From Paeniglutamicibacter sulfureus (GTDB lineage: Bacteria; Actinomycetota; Actinomycetes; Actinomycetales; Micrococcaceae): 64,000 nt of DNA. Shown here in pieces: positions 24,768 through 33,625 of the stretch. The position numbers and the translations under genes were made by a program. Location of the stretch: contig NZ_BAAAWO010000001.1 of NCBI RefSeq assembly GCF_039535115.1, positions 868,001-932,000 of the forward strand, given 5' to 3'. The first letter of the stretch is position 1; the number at the start of each line of letters is the position of its first letter. The notes below the pieces were generated by a model. It made no database searches. It worked only from the letters and a program-made list of their open reading frames with translations, and was not told the DNA's origin.

Positions 24768-25793
24768 TTGAACGGCAATGCAACGTTTCGGCACCATAAT
24801 TCGGCCCTCTTGGCCGTCACCAGCGTGCAGGCCCCGGTGGTCATGACCTCCGGGGAATTCGACGAACGTCTGGGCCCCAGCCTCAAGCGCCTGCGCTTGT
24901 CGAAAAAGCTGTTGGAACGTGTTGCCGGAGTGATGGAGCGCCGCTGGTGGTCGGAGGGGACCAGCTTCGATGATGCCGCGGTCGAGGCCGGAGGCAAGGC
25001 CCTGGCCGAGGCCGGCATCGAGCCGGGCGAGATCGGCCTGCTGATCAACACCTCGGTCACCCGCCGCAACCTGGAACCCTCTGTGGCCTCCAAGATCCAC
25101 CACGACCTGGGACTGCCGTCCTCGGCCATGAACTTCGACGTGGCCAACGCCTGCCTGGGCTTCGTCAACGGCATGACCTTGGCCGCGAACATGATCGACT
25201 CCGGGCAGATCAAGTACGCCCTGGTGGTCGCCGGAGAGGATGCCCAGCCGACCCAGGAAACCACGTTCCGCCGGCTCAATGCCGAGGACTCCACCCGCGA
25301 GGACTACCTGCGGGAATTCGCGACCCTCACTCTTGGTTCGGGCGCCGCCGCCGCGGTCATCGGCCCGGCCGATGCGCACCCCGGCGCGCACCGCATCGTT
25401 GGCGGGGTGTCCCGTGCGGGAACCGAACACCACAAACTCTGCGTCGGAGGCCCGTCGGGCATGTACACCGACACCAAGGGGCTGCTGGACAACGGCCTGG
25501 AACTGGTGGTCGATGCCTGGGACGAGGCCCACCAAGCCGGCTGGAACTGGAAAACCATGGATCGCTACGTCACCCACCAGGTATCCAATTCCTACACAAA
25601 TGCCATCATCAAGGCCGTCGGCCTGGTCCGCGACAGGGTGCCCATCACGTTCCCCAAGTGGGGCAATGTCGGGCCGGCGTCGCTGCCCATGACCCTCTCC
25701 CAGGAAGCCAAGACACTGAAACCCGGTGATCGGGTGCTGTGCATGGGGGTTGGTTCCGGGCTGAACACCGCCATGCTGGAGCTTGCCTGGTGA
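24768..25793 (+). CDS. oleA: OleA, acyl-CoA head-to-head condensing thiolase
   Basis: A 341-residue thiolase-superfamily protein that joins two fatty acyl-CoAs to a 2-alkyl-3-ketoacyl product, the first step of long-chain olefin synthesis. The nucleophilic cysteine is in VANACLGFVNG (C129); the OleA-type glutamate is in RRNLEPSVASKI; the catalytic histidine and asparagine fit VTHQVSNSYT and WGNVGPASLP. A TTG start at 24768 gives the full family length. Its stop TGA overlaps the GTG of oleBC. The gene order oleA-oleBC-oleD with the fused BC matches the arrangement described for Micrococcus and other actinobacteria. Confidence 0.93.
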   Translation: MNGNATFRHHNSALLAVTSVQAPVVMTSGEFDERLGPSLKRLRLSKKLLERVAGVMERRWWSEGTSFDDAAVEAGGKALAEAGIEPGEIGLLINTSVTRRNLEPSVASKIHHDLGLPSSAMNFDVANACLGFVNGMTLAANMIDSGQIKYALVVAGEDAQPTQETTFRRLNAEDSTREDYLREFATLTLGSGAAAAVIGPADAHPGAHRIVGGVSRAGTEHHKLCVGGPSGMYTDTKGLLDNGLELVVDAWDEAHQAGWNWKTMDRYVTHQVSNSYTNAIIKAVGLVRDRVPITFPKWGNVGPASLPMTLSQEAKTLKPGDRVLCMGVGSGLNTAMLELAW

Positions 25794-28378
25794 CCGAGCT
25801 CTTCCCCGGTGTCGATTCCCGGTACTCCCACCGCGTCATGGTGCCCTCCACCTCGGACGTGGATGCACCGGGCACCAGCCACCAATGGCACCTGCTGGAC
25901 AACGCCTCCGAGCTGGCCGACAAGGGCATTACTCCGGTCGGCACGCTATTGTGCGTGCACGGCAATCCCACCTGGTCCTACCTGTGGCGCGGCCTGCTGC
26001 AGCACGTGTCCACCCACGACCTGCCCTGGCGCGTGGTGGCGGTTGACCAGCTGGACATGGGCTTCTCCGTGCGCACCGGCGTGTTCCGCCGGTTAGCCGA
26101 CCGAGTCAACGACCTCGGCGACCTCTCCAACGCCTTGAAGCTGACCGGGGAGGTGACCACGGTCGGCCACGACTGGGGCGGACTCATTTCCCTGGGCTGG
26201 GCCCTGGCACACCCGGACCAACTGGCCAACGTGGTGCTCACCAACACCGCAGTGCACCCGGCCGGCTACGAACTGCCCGCTGCGCTGCGCCTGGCCTCCC
26301 ACCCCGCCGTCCACGGCTGGGGCACCAAAACCACCGACGCCTTCGTGCGCACCACCCACTCGCTGGCGCAGCCGGCCCTGGAACCGGACGTCCGCCAGGC
26401 CTTCATGGCCCCCTATGCCAATGCGGGGCGGAGGACCGGAGTGGCGAACTTCGTTGCCGACATCCCCTTCACCGAGGACCACCCCAGCCGCACCGCCCTC
26501 GATGCCATCGCCGATGGCCTGCGCTCGCTGGAGGTTCCGGCCTTGCTGCTCTGGGGACCCAAGGACCCGGTATTCTCCGACCGCTACCTGCGTGACCTGA
26601 TGGACCGGCTCCCCCACGCCGCGGTGCACCGCTTCGAGGGCGCGGGCCACCTGCTTCCCGAGGACCGCGACATCGCCACCCCGGTCTTTGACTGGCTGGC
26701 CCGGGCAAACACCGCGCACACCGCCGGGCGCGCCGAGGCCCTGGCCGCATACCGGCCCATGCTGGCCGAACTCGATGGGCGCACGCAGGACACCGGCACC
26801 GCGGTGGTGGACATCAACCCGGCCGGCTCGCTGTCATGGGCGGAACTGGGCAACCGGGTCAACGCGCTGGCCCGCGGCCTGGCGCACATCGGGGTCAAGT
26901 CCGGTGACCGGGTCAACCTTCTGGTGCCTCCGGGCATCGAACTGACCTCGCTGATCTATGCCTGCCTGCGTTTGGGCGCGGTGATCGTGGTGGCCGATGC
27001 GGGCCTGGGCACCAAGGGGCTGGGCCGCGCCATCCGCGGGGCCGGCCCCGGCTACCTCATTGGAATCGACCGTGCACTGGCCGGGGCGAGGTTCCTGGGC
27101 TGGCCCGGAATCCGGATTGCCGCCGGGGACATGCCCGCCGCCAAGCGCGCCCTGCTCGGCGTGGCACACACCGTGCCCGAACTGCTTCAGGCGGGCACGA
27201 CCACCGCCGCCCAACGCCGGGAATTCACCCCGGCGGACCCCGATGCCGATGCGGCGGTGCTCTTCACCTCGGGATCCACCGGCCCCGCCAAGGGCGTGGT
27301 GTACACCCACCGCCAGTTGGCGGCCATGCGGGACACCCTGCGCGACACCTATGACCTGAAAGCCGGTTCGGCACTCGTGGCGGGCTTCGCCCCGTTCGCG
27401 TTGCTCGGCCCCGCCCTGGGCGCCACCTCGGTGACCCCCGACATGGATGTCACAGCCCCGCGCACGCTCACCGCCGCGGCACTGGCAGATGCGGCGGCCG
27501 CCGTGGACGCCACCGCGGTCTTCGCCTCCCCCGCTGCCCTGGCCAACGTCCTGGAAACCCGGGAAGGCCTCGATGACGCCCAACGCCGGACCCTGGCAGG
27601 CATCTCGCTGCTGCTCTCGGCCGGCGCCCCGATCCCCGAGCCGCTGCTGGCAAAGGTCCAGGACCTCGTGCCCGGTGCCCGCGTGCACACCCCGTACGGG
27701 ATGACCGAAGCCCTGCCGGTGACCGACATCGACCTCGAGGGCATCCGGGCTGCCGGGGCCGGCAACGGGGTCTGCGTCGGCACCCCCGTCGCCGGTGCCC
27801 GGGTCGCCATCGCCCCGCTGGACGCCAACGGGCGAGCCGGCGACCAGCCGCAGACCGCTGCCGACCTCACCGGGGAAATCCTGGTGCGCGCCCCGCACGT
27901 GAAGGACCGCTACGACAGGCTCTGGATCACCGAACAAGTCAGCAGCTCCATCCCGGGTTGGCACCGCACCGGGGACGTGGGACACCTCGATACTGCCGGA
28001 CGGCTCTGGGTGGAAGGCAGGCTCGGCCACGTGCTGGACACCGCCTCCGGACCGCGGACCCCGGTCGCCGGTGAACAGGCAGCCGAATCGGTCCGGGGCG
28101 CCGGACGCGCAGCGCTGGTCGGCGTGGGGCCCGCGGGCACCCAGGCCCCCGTCATCGTCATGGAGACGGTGCCGCCGGTGCGCCGCGCGGCACCCGCCCC
28201 CGAGGCACTGGCCACAGCCGTGCGCACCGCAGTCGCAGGCACCGGGACCGAGGTGTCCGCGGTGCTGGTGGTCCCGGCGCTGCCCACCGACATCCGGCAC
28301 AATTCCAAGATCGATCGGGCCGCGCTGGCCTCCTGGGCCACCGACACCCTGGCCGGCGGACGGATCCGCAACCCGTGA
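25790..28378 (+). CDS. oleBC: OleBC fusion: beta-lactone decarboxylase plus beta-lactone synthetase
   Basis: An 862-residue two-domain enzyme. Residues about 1-300 are an alpha/beta hydrolase of the haloalkane dehalogenase-like OleB type (HGNPTW at 57-62, nucleophile D128 in GHDWGG, and a late acid/histidine region GAGHLLPED). Residues about 340-862 are an acyl-AMP ligase-like OleC with the FTSGSTGPAKGVVYTHRQ loop near 490 and TPYGMTEALPVTD. OleC closes the beta-hydroxy acid to a beta-lactone and OleB decarboxylates it to the cis-olefin. The GTG start at 25790 overlaps the oleA stop. The fusion is the actinobacterial form; in Gram-negatives the two are separate. Confidence 0.93.
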   Translation: MTELFPGVDSRYSHRVMVPSTSDVDAPGTSHQWHLLDNASELADKGITPVGTLLCVHGNPTWSYLWRGLLQHVSTHDLPWRVVAVDQLDMGFSVRTGVFRRLADRVNDLGDLSNALKLTGEVTTVGHDWGGLISLGWALAHPDQLANVVLTNTAVHPAGYELPAALRLASHPAVHGWGTKTTDAFVRTTHSLAQPALEPDVRQAFMAPYANAGRRTGVANFVADIPFTEDHPSRTALDAIADGLRSLEVPALLLWGPKDPVFSDRYLRDLMDRLPHAAVHRFEGAGHLLPEDRDIATPVFDWLARANTAHTAGRAEALAAYRPMLAELDGRTQDTGTAVVDINPAGSLSWAELGNRVNALARGLAHIGVKSGDRVNLLVPPGIELTSLIYACLRLGAVIVVADAGLGTKGLGRAIRGAGPGYLIGIDRALAGARFLGWPGIRIAAGDMPAAKRALLGVAHTVPELLQAGTTTAAQRREFTPADPDADAAVLFTSGSTGPAKGVVYTHRQLAAMRDTLRDTYDLKAGSALVAGFAPFALLGPALGATSVTPDMDVTAPRTLTAAALADAAAAVDATAVFASPAALANVLETREGLDDAQRRTLAGISLLLSAGAPIPEPLLAKVQDLVPGARVHTPYGMTEALPVTDIDLEGIRAAGAGNGVCVGTPVAGARVAIAPLDANGRAGDQPQTAADLTGEILVRAPHVKDRYDRLWITEQVSSSIPGWHRTGDVGHLDTAGRLWVEGRLGHVLDTASGPRTPVAGEQAAESVRGAGRAALVGVGPAGTQAPVIVMETVPPVRRAAPAPEALATAVRTAVAGTGTEVSAVLVVPALPTDIRHNSKIDRAALASWATDTLAGGRIRNP

Positions 28379-29397
28379 GCAACCAGGGGAAGCTGGACAC
28401 CGGCCGCCGCGTGCTGGTCACCGGTGCCAGCGGGCTGCTTGGCGGCGCGGTGGCTTCGCTGCTGCGCGCCAAGGGACACCGGGTGCGCACCTTTCAGCGC
28501 CGGGCCAGCGCGGGAGCCACCGACGAGGTGCTGGGCTCGCTGACCGATCCTGCCGCGGTGCGCCGGGCCGTTGACGGCATGGACGCCGTCATCCACCTGG
28601 CGGCGAAGGTCTCCTTCACCGGGTCCTGGCACGATTTCACGGCAACCAACATCACCGGGACCAAGACCCTGCTGGAGGCAGCCCGCAGCGCGGGGGCGGC
28701 GGACTTCGTGTTCGTCTCTTCCCCCTCGGTCGCCCACTTCGGCGAGCCGCTGGCGGGCGCCGGTGCTGGGATGGCGGACCCGGACTGTGCCCGCGGAAAC
28801 TATGCCCGTTCCAAGGCGGCGGCAGAGCTCAGCGCACTGGCACTGGATGCGGCCGACTTCCGTGTCACCGCCATCAGGCCGCACGTGGTCTGGGGACCCG
28901 GCGACACCCAATTGGTGGAGCGCGTCATCGAACGCGCCAGGTCGGGAAGGCTGCCGCTGCTCGATGGCGGTGCCGCGTTGATCGACACCACCTACATTGA
29001 CAACGCCGCCGATGCCATCGTGCGCGGGCTTGAACGCATGGAACACGCCCACGGCCGGGCCCTGGTTATCACCAACGGAGAACCGCGCCCGGTGGGCGAA
29101 TTGATCTCCGGGATCTGCCGCGCCGGCGGCGTGCCCGCACCCCGCCTCAGCGTCCCGGGCTGGCTGGCCCGCGGCGCGGGCTCGCTCATCGAGCGCGCCT
29201 GGCTGGCCGCAGGATCACGAAACCTGGTGCACGACGAGCCGCCCATGACCAGGTTCCTGGCAGAGCAGCTCTCGACAGCGCATTGGTTCGACCAGCGCGA
29301 GACCCGCGAGGTGCTGGATTGGGCACCCCGGGTGGGAATCGACGAGGGCCTGAAGCGCCTCGCCGCGCACTACGGCGGCACCGCCCCCGGGCAGTAG
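28375..29397 (+). CDS. oleD: OleD, NADPH-dependent 2-alkyl-3-ketoalkanoate reductase
   Basis: A 340-residue short-chain dehydrogenase of the extended/3-beta-HSD type. It has the TGASGLLGGAVASLL nucleotide-binding motif, a DAVIHLAAKVSF stretch, and the catalytic YARSK. It reduces the OleA product before OleC acts. The GTG at 28375 overlaps the oleBC stop by 4 bases, so oleA, oleBC and oleD form one coupled operon. Rightward transcription then meets a convergent small membrane-protein gene 22 bases on. Confidence 0.92.
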   Translation: MSNQGKLDTGRRVLVTGASGLLGGAVASLLRAKGHRVRTFQRRASAGATDEVLGSLTDPAAVRRAVDGMDAVIHLAAKVSFTGSWHDFTATNITGTKTLLEAARSAGAADFVFVSSPSVAHFGEPLAGAGAGMADPDCARGNYARSKAAAELSALALDAADFRVTAIRPHVVWGPGDTQLVERVIERARSGRLPLLDGGAALIDTTYIDNAADAIVRGLERMEHAHGRALVITNGEPRPVGELISGICRAGGVPAPRLSVPGWLARGAGSLIERAWLAAGSRNLVHDEPPMTRFLAEQLSTAHWFDQRETREVLDWAPRVGIDEGLKRLAAHYGGTAPGQ

Positions 29398-29419
29398 CAA
29401 ACTCGAACCGACGGGTATT

Positions 29420-29932
29420 TCAGTTCCCTGGACCGGCTCCCGTCGCCGAGTCCCTGCGTGCCGGCCTCGGGGCATCGGGGGCCGATGCGTTCAGCAGCAT
29501 CGCGCTGCCGATCCCCCAGGCCGCACCGGCCACCAGGGCGCCGATCGATGTGGGCAGGTGCATCGGCGAGCCGACGCCGGAGGCGCTGTCGAGCTGCCCC
29601 AGGGTGCCTGCCAGCATCATTCCGGTGGCAACCACGGCGCCGCCGGTGCACACGCCCAGGAGCAGCGGTCCCGCTTCCTGCTTGCCCCGGCTGGGCGGCA
29701 ACAGTCCCAGCGTCGCCAGCCCGCACAGCACCACAATCGCCGCAACCCCGCCCCACACGGTCTGCGGCAAGCTCCCGGCGGCATCGGCGGTTCCACCCAG
29801 GTTCCAGTGGCTACCCAGTGCTTCGGGGAGCCGGCTTCCCAACAGCATCAGGTTTCCCACGTGAACCGCCACCAGCACCACGGCAGTTCCCCAGGCCAGT
29901 TTCAGCAGCAGCTTCCTGGAATGCAATTTCAC
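29420..29932 (-). CDS. DUF1648-like membrane protein
   Basis: A 170-residue protein with four hydrophobic segments (LAWGTAVVLVAVHVGNLML; VWGGVAAIVVLCGLATLGLL; LLLGVCTGGAVVATGMMLAG; IGALVAGAAWGIGSAMLL) and the segment LPEALGSHWNLGGTADAAGS after the first helix, which fits DUF1648. The GTG at 29932 has GGAG 8 bases upstream and is preferred; the frame is open to 30004. Its function is unknown. It is convergent with oleD and divergent from a wall glycosyltransferase. Confidence 0.65.
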   Translation of the reverse strand: MKLHSRKLLLKLAWGTAVVLVAVHVGNLMLLGSRLPEALGSHWNLGGTADAAGSLPQTVWGGVAAIVVLCGLATLGLLPPSRGKQEAGPLLLGVCTGGAVVATGMMLAGTLGQLDSASGVGSPMHLPTSIGALVAGAAWGIGSAMLLNASAPDAPRPARRDSATGAGPGN

Positions 29933-30219
29933 GTCGTTGACTCCGATTCGTTCTTTCCGCGGTCGGCCCGATGGCATGTCGAATATCTCATTTGTCCAAC
30001 ACACTACCCCTTTAGGATTCCCGGGTGTGGAACGGGCGATTGCCCTCAGGTCGGCGAAGGCAGCGCTGAGACGGGTTCACGCGCGTGATGCGTCGGCACC
30101 CATGGTGGCGACACAATCCCGGACAACGGCGCAGTTTTGAAGGAAGCCCGAAGGCTCGCGGGTTAGGGTAGCCCCATCACCATTCCGCCCCGAAGGCACC
30201 AACGAAGGAGCGCTTTTCC

Positions 30220-32061
30220 ATGCGACATGATTCCGGGACCGACTTCTCAGACTGGCTTCAAGGCCGGCCCGCAGATGCCCGGCACTCAAGCCGACCGGTT
30301 CTCATGGTCACGTGGTCAATCCAGGAGGGCTTTGGCGGGATGACGGCCATGTGCCTCAAACGTGCGGGTTTGTTCCACGAACGCGGGATTCCCAGCGCCG
30401 TGGTGACCTTCGATGCCATCCCCGAACTGGGGGCACTCCGCTCCAGCCTGGTCGAGGCCGGCAGGCTCAATCCGGATGTCCCGCTGCTCAATCTCCATGA
30501 CTTTTACGCCGGCAATTCGCCGGCGCGCACAGACAGGCAGGTGCCGTCCCGCCCCCGCGCGGCCGAATGGGTGGAGGGTGCCAGGACGCATCGCTCAGAC
30601 GATGGTTCGCTTTTCCACGTCGATTACCGAATGCCGGGCCGTGACACCGGCGCACTGCGTGAATACCATCGCATCGACGGGACGGTCTACCTGGTTGATT
30701 CGACGACGCCCGCTGAAGACGCCGCCCAAGAGAGCTCTCGGACGTTGCAACTTGTTGACCCTGACGGCTACGTCACCGCCACGTTCACCAGTGCAGCCAA
30801 ACTCTACCGCCGCTTCCTCACCGAACTGGTTGACTTGGCACACGCGGACGTTGTGGTTGACAGCAAATACTCGGCCGGGTTCCTCTGGTCGTGGAAGCAC
30901 CCCGAAGCGGTGAAAATCGTGAATTTCCATAGCACCCACGTGAGTCCGGGGAAGGACGCCCTGACGGGAAAACTCTCCGCCACCCACCAAAAGATCATCC
31001 AGAACCGCGACGCCTGGGACGGAATCACCTTCCTGACCGAATCCCAGCGGACCGCGTTCGTGCAGCGCTTCGGGGAAACGTCGAACACCTTCGTGATCAG
31101 CAATCCGGTGGACGGCCCGCGGACGCTGCCGGCATTTGGAGACCGCAAGCCCAACTCGGTGATCCATGTCGGTCGTTTCACCAAGGGTAAGAACATCGGC
31201 GAGTTATTGGAAATCGCCAAGAAGGTCGCCACGGCAGGGGTCCCGATACACCTGGATCTGGTGGGTGACGGGGACCAGCGTCCCGAGCTGGAGGCCAAGG
31301 TGCGCCAGCTCGGTGCCGAGGATCTCATCACATTCCACGGCCACGTCAATGACGTCGGCCAACGACTCCACCGAGCCCGTGTCCTGTTGCTTTGCAGCAA
31401 ATTCGAGGGCCAGTCGCTGGCTATCCTCGAGGCGCAGGCGCACGGTTGCGTGCCGGTTGCCTACGATGTTGATTTCGGCCCCAGGGACGTGATCGAAAAC
31501 CGACGCAATGGATTCCTGGTTCCCTTTGGAGAGCAGGAGACGGCGGTCCAGGCGGTGACGAGCCTGTTGACGGATGACTCGTTATGTGAAGCGATGTCCA
31601 CCCAGGGATTCAATGACTCGGTACATTTCCGAAGCGACGTAATTTTCGGGAAGTGGATGGAAGCCCTCGACACGGCCAGGGCCAACAGGGCCGGCCGTGA
31701 CGCCTTGACCGCTGCCAACGTGCGGATTGCGGGCATCAGATTCCATCCGGACGGCGACATGGACCTTGAAGTGTATGTCGAGATCGGAGAGGCAAATCTC
31801 AGCAGACTCTGCCTGCAAAGCAGACAGCGCGGCATTCCGGACGGCAACGGAATTGAGATTCAACCCCACCATGGCGACGACAGCGTCTTCCACTTTAGGT
31901 TGCCCGCCGACCTACGGGCGCAACAACCCGCCGGAGATGCCTTGGACCTCAATCTAGTTCTTGGCATCGGCTCAATGACTCGCACAATTCGGTTGGGGGC
32001 AAGCCCATCGATGCAGACGACGCCTTACTTCACCGTCTACGGCAACCTCAGCCTCAAGTAG
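30220..32061 (+). CDS. TarM-like glycosyltransferase (GT4) of wall polymer, with C-terminal tail
   Basis: A 613-residue protein. The N-terminal third resembles the accessory beta-rich region of poly(glycerol/ribitol-phosphate) glycosyltransferases. The GT-B donor domain (about 310-470) carries VIHVGRFTKGKN, VGDGDQRPELE and the E-x7-E motif EGQSLAILE with FGPRDVIENRRNGFLVPFGE. A further about 120-residue beta-rich domain ends in TPYFTVYGNLSLK. AAGGAG lies 10 bases before the ATG. The same C-terminal signature occurs in three other glycosyltransferases here. It probably adds a sugar to a teichoic-acid-like polymer on the cytoplasmic side; the sugar and the polymer are unknown. Confidence 0.82.
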   Translation: MRHDSGTDFSDWLQGRPADARHSSRPVLMVTWSIQEGFGGMTAMCLKRAGLFHERGIPSAVVTFDAIPELGALRSSLVEAGRLNPDVPLLNLHDFYAGNSPARTDRQVPSRPRAAEWVEGARTHRSDDGSLFHVDYRMPGRDTGALREYHRIDGTVYLVDSTTPAEDAAQESSRTLQLVDPDGYVTATFTSAAKLYRRFLTELVDLAHADVVVDSKYSAGFLWSWKHPEAVKIVNFHSTHVSPGKDALTGKLSATHQKIIQNRDAWDGITFLTESQRTAFVQRFGETSNTFVISNPVDGPRTLPAFGDRKPNSVIHVGRFTKGKNIGELLEIAKKVATAGVPIHLDLVGDGDQRPELEAKVRQLGAEDLITFHGHVNDVGQRLHRARVLLLCSKFEGQSLAILEAQAHGCVPVAYDVDFGPRDVIENRRNGFLVPFGEQETAVQAVTSLLTDDSLCEAMSTQGFNDSVHFRSDVIFGKWMEALDTARANRAGRDALTAANVRIAGIRFHPDGDMDLEVYVEIGEANLSRLCLQSRQRGIPDGNGIEIQPHHGDDSVFHFRLPADLRAQQPAGDALDLNLVLGIGSMTRTIRLGASPSMQTTPYFTVYGNLSLK

Positions 32062-32272
32062 ACTGCCCGCCATCCGCCATGTTGAGTCCTTCGAGAACAC
32101 GAATGCCGTATTCGCTCAGCACAATGCCGCCGTCTAGGGTCCGTTAAGGGCGCGATCATGCTTTGCACATTTTGGCGTGACAGCGTTTTTGACAGAAGAA
32201 TTGCAATCATCGCCCGGGTACCGGGCAAGCGCGTCTCTTGGCGCACGAGCACGAAAATCACGAAAGTAGTTG

Positions 32273-33544
32273 ATGTTAGTGAAAGCTTGGCTGGGCCAAC
32301 AACTCAGAGCCGCAATTAGCTCCACACACGGGGTCAAGACGCGTCGGTGGCTGGGGCTGGGCAGCGCTCCGGTCGCCAACCACGAACTCGACCAAATACC
32401 TGTGGCCGCCGATGTGGTGGTTTATTTCAGCGACGTCGTGAACAAGGCCTATCAGCTCGAACAGTGGCTGCCCACCTTGGAAAAACTCCACGAAACCCAT
32501 CGCGTGGTCTTGGTGTTTCGCAAGGTTCCCACGTTGCGGCACTTTCGCAAGCTGACCGGATTGCCGAAAATTTTCGTCCGGCGTCTTGACGATTTGGTCA
32601 ACTTCTACGAATTCAACAACTTTAAACTCTGCTTGTACGTCAACAATGGTGTGGCGAATTTCCAGTCCTTGAGCGCAGCCAGGCCGGTACATGTCCATAT
32701 CAACCATGGCGAAAGCGACAAGCTCTCCATGGTCTCCAACCAAGCCAAGGCCTACGACAAGATCTTTGTTGCCGGTCCCGCCGCCATCGAGAGGCACCGG
32801 ACAGTCCTTCTGGACTTCGATCTGGACCGGCTGACCAGCGTCGGCAGGCCCCAACTGGATACCCATTTCGTAGCCGAGCTACCAGCGTTCCATGGCCGCA
32901 CCATCATGTACGCGCCTACATGGGAGGGCGAAAACGACGCAAACAACTACACCTCCATGGATGTCTTCGGTGAGGCCATCATCGAGAGGCTGGTCGCGTT
33001 GCCCAATACGCGGGTCATCTACAAGCCGCATCCACGAATCACCACATCCTCGAACCCGGCGATCGCCGCCGCACACGCGCGAATCAGGGAGATCCTCGAA
33101 GAGCAGATTGCTGCCGGCGGCCAGCACCTGATAACGGAGAAAGAGAACATCCTGGCTCTCTTCAATGACGTTGACGGATTGATTACGGACGTATCGAGTG
33201 TGGGCCTTGACTACCTGTACCTGCACCCGGAAAAGCCGCTGATTCTTACAGACCGGCGAGACGACCTCGAAAAGCTCAACCGCGAAGTACCTGTCAGCCG
33301 TGCCTGCCCCGTCATCAGCGAAACAACCCGGGAAGAGATCTTGCCCGGTTTGGAGTCGTTGCTCGAATCCTCCAGTGCCGAGCAACGGCTCCAGATGCGG
33401 AGCTACTATTTCGGCGATCGGGAGCGAGGATCCTCGACAATTTCGTTCATCGAAGCCATCGGCAAGCTCATCAATGACCGCGCAGTGGCGATGCGTGGTT
33501 ACGAGTTCCATGGACAACCCGTAGACTCCGGGGAAGTCGGCTAA
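32273..33544 (+). CDS. CDP-glycerol glycerophosphotransferase-family protein
   Basis: A 423-residue TagB/TagF-like enzyme. Visible: HVHINHGESDKLSMVSNQAKAY, SVGRPQLD, APTWEGENDAN, YKPHPR and the family motif LITDVSSVGLDYLYL. Such enzymes transfer glycerol phosphate from CDP-glycerol to a lipid-linked acceptor. ATG 32273 (or TTG 32270) is the start. The window has a close paralogue at 58557-59780 and a double-domain relative at 53368-56883. It lies between a GT4 and a GT2 gene on the same strand, about 210 bases after the first, with no strong hairpin between. Confidence 0.83.
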   Translation: MLVKAWLGQQLRAAISSTHGVKTRRWLGLGSAPVANHELDQIPVAADVVVYFSDVVNKAYQLEQWLPTLEKLHETHRVVLVFRKVPTLRHFRKLTGLPKIFVRRLDDLVNFYEFNNFKLCLYVNNGVANFQSLSAARPVHVHINHGESDKLSMVSNQAKAYDKIFVAGPAAIERHRTVLLDFDLDRLTSVGRPQLDTHFVAELPAFHGRTIMYAPTWEGENDANNYTSMDVFGEAIIERLVALPNTRVIYKPHPRITTSSNPAIAAAHARIREILEEQIAAGGQHLITEKENILALFNDVDGLITDVSSVGLDYLYLHPEKPLILTDRRDDLEKLNREVPVSRACPVISETTREEILPGLESLLESSSAEQRLQMRSYYFGDRERGSSTISFIEAIGKLINDRAVAMRGYEFHGQPVDSGEVG

Positions 33545-33625
33545 GCGAAACAAGCTGCGGAATATCCGCCAGCCGCGCGGAGGCGCTTGACCGGCACATC
33601 AATGAGCATCGGAGAAAGGGCGAGA

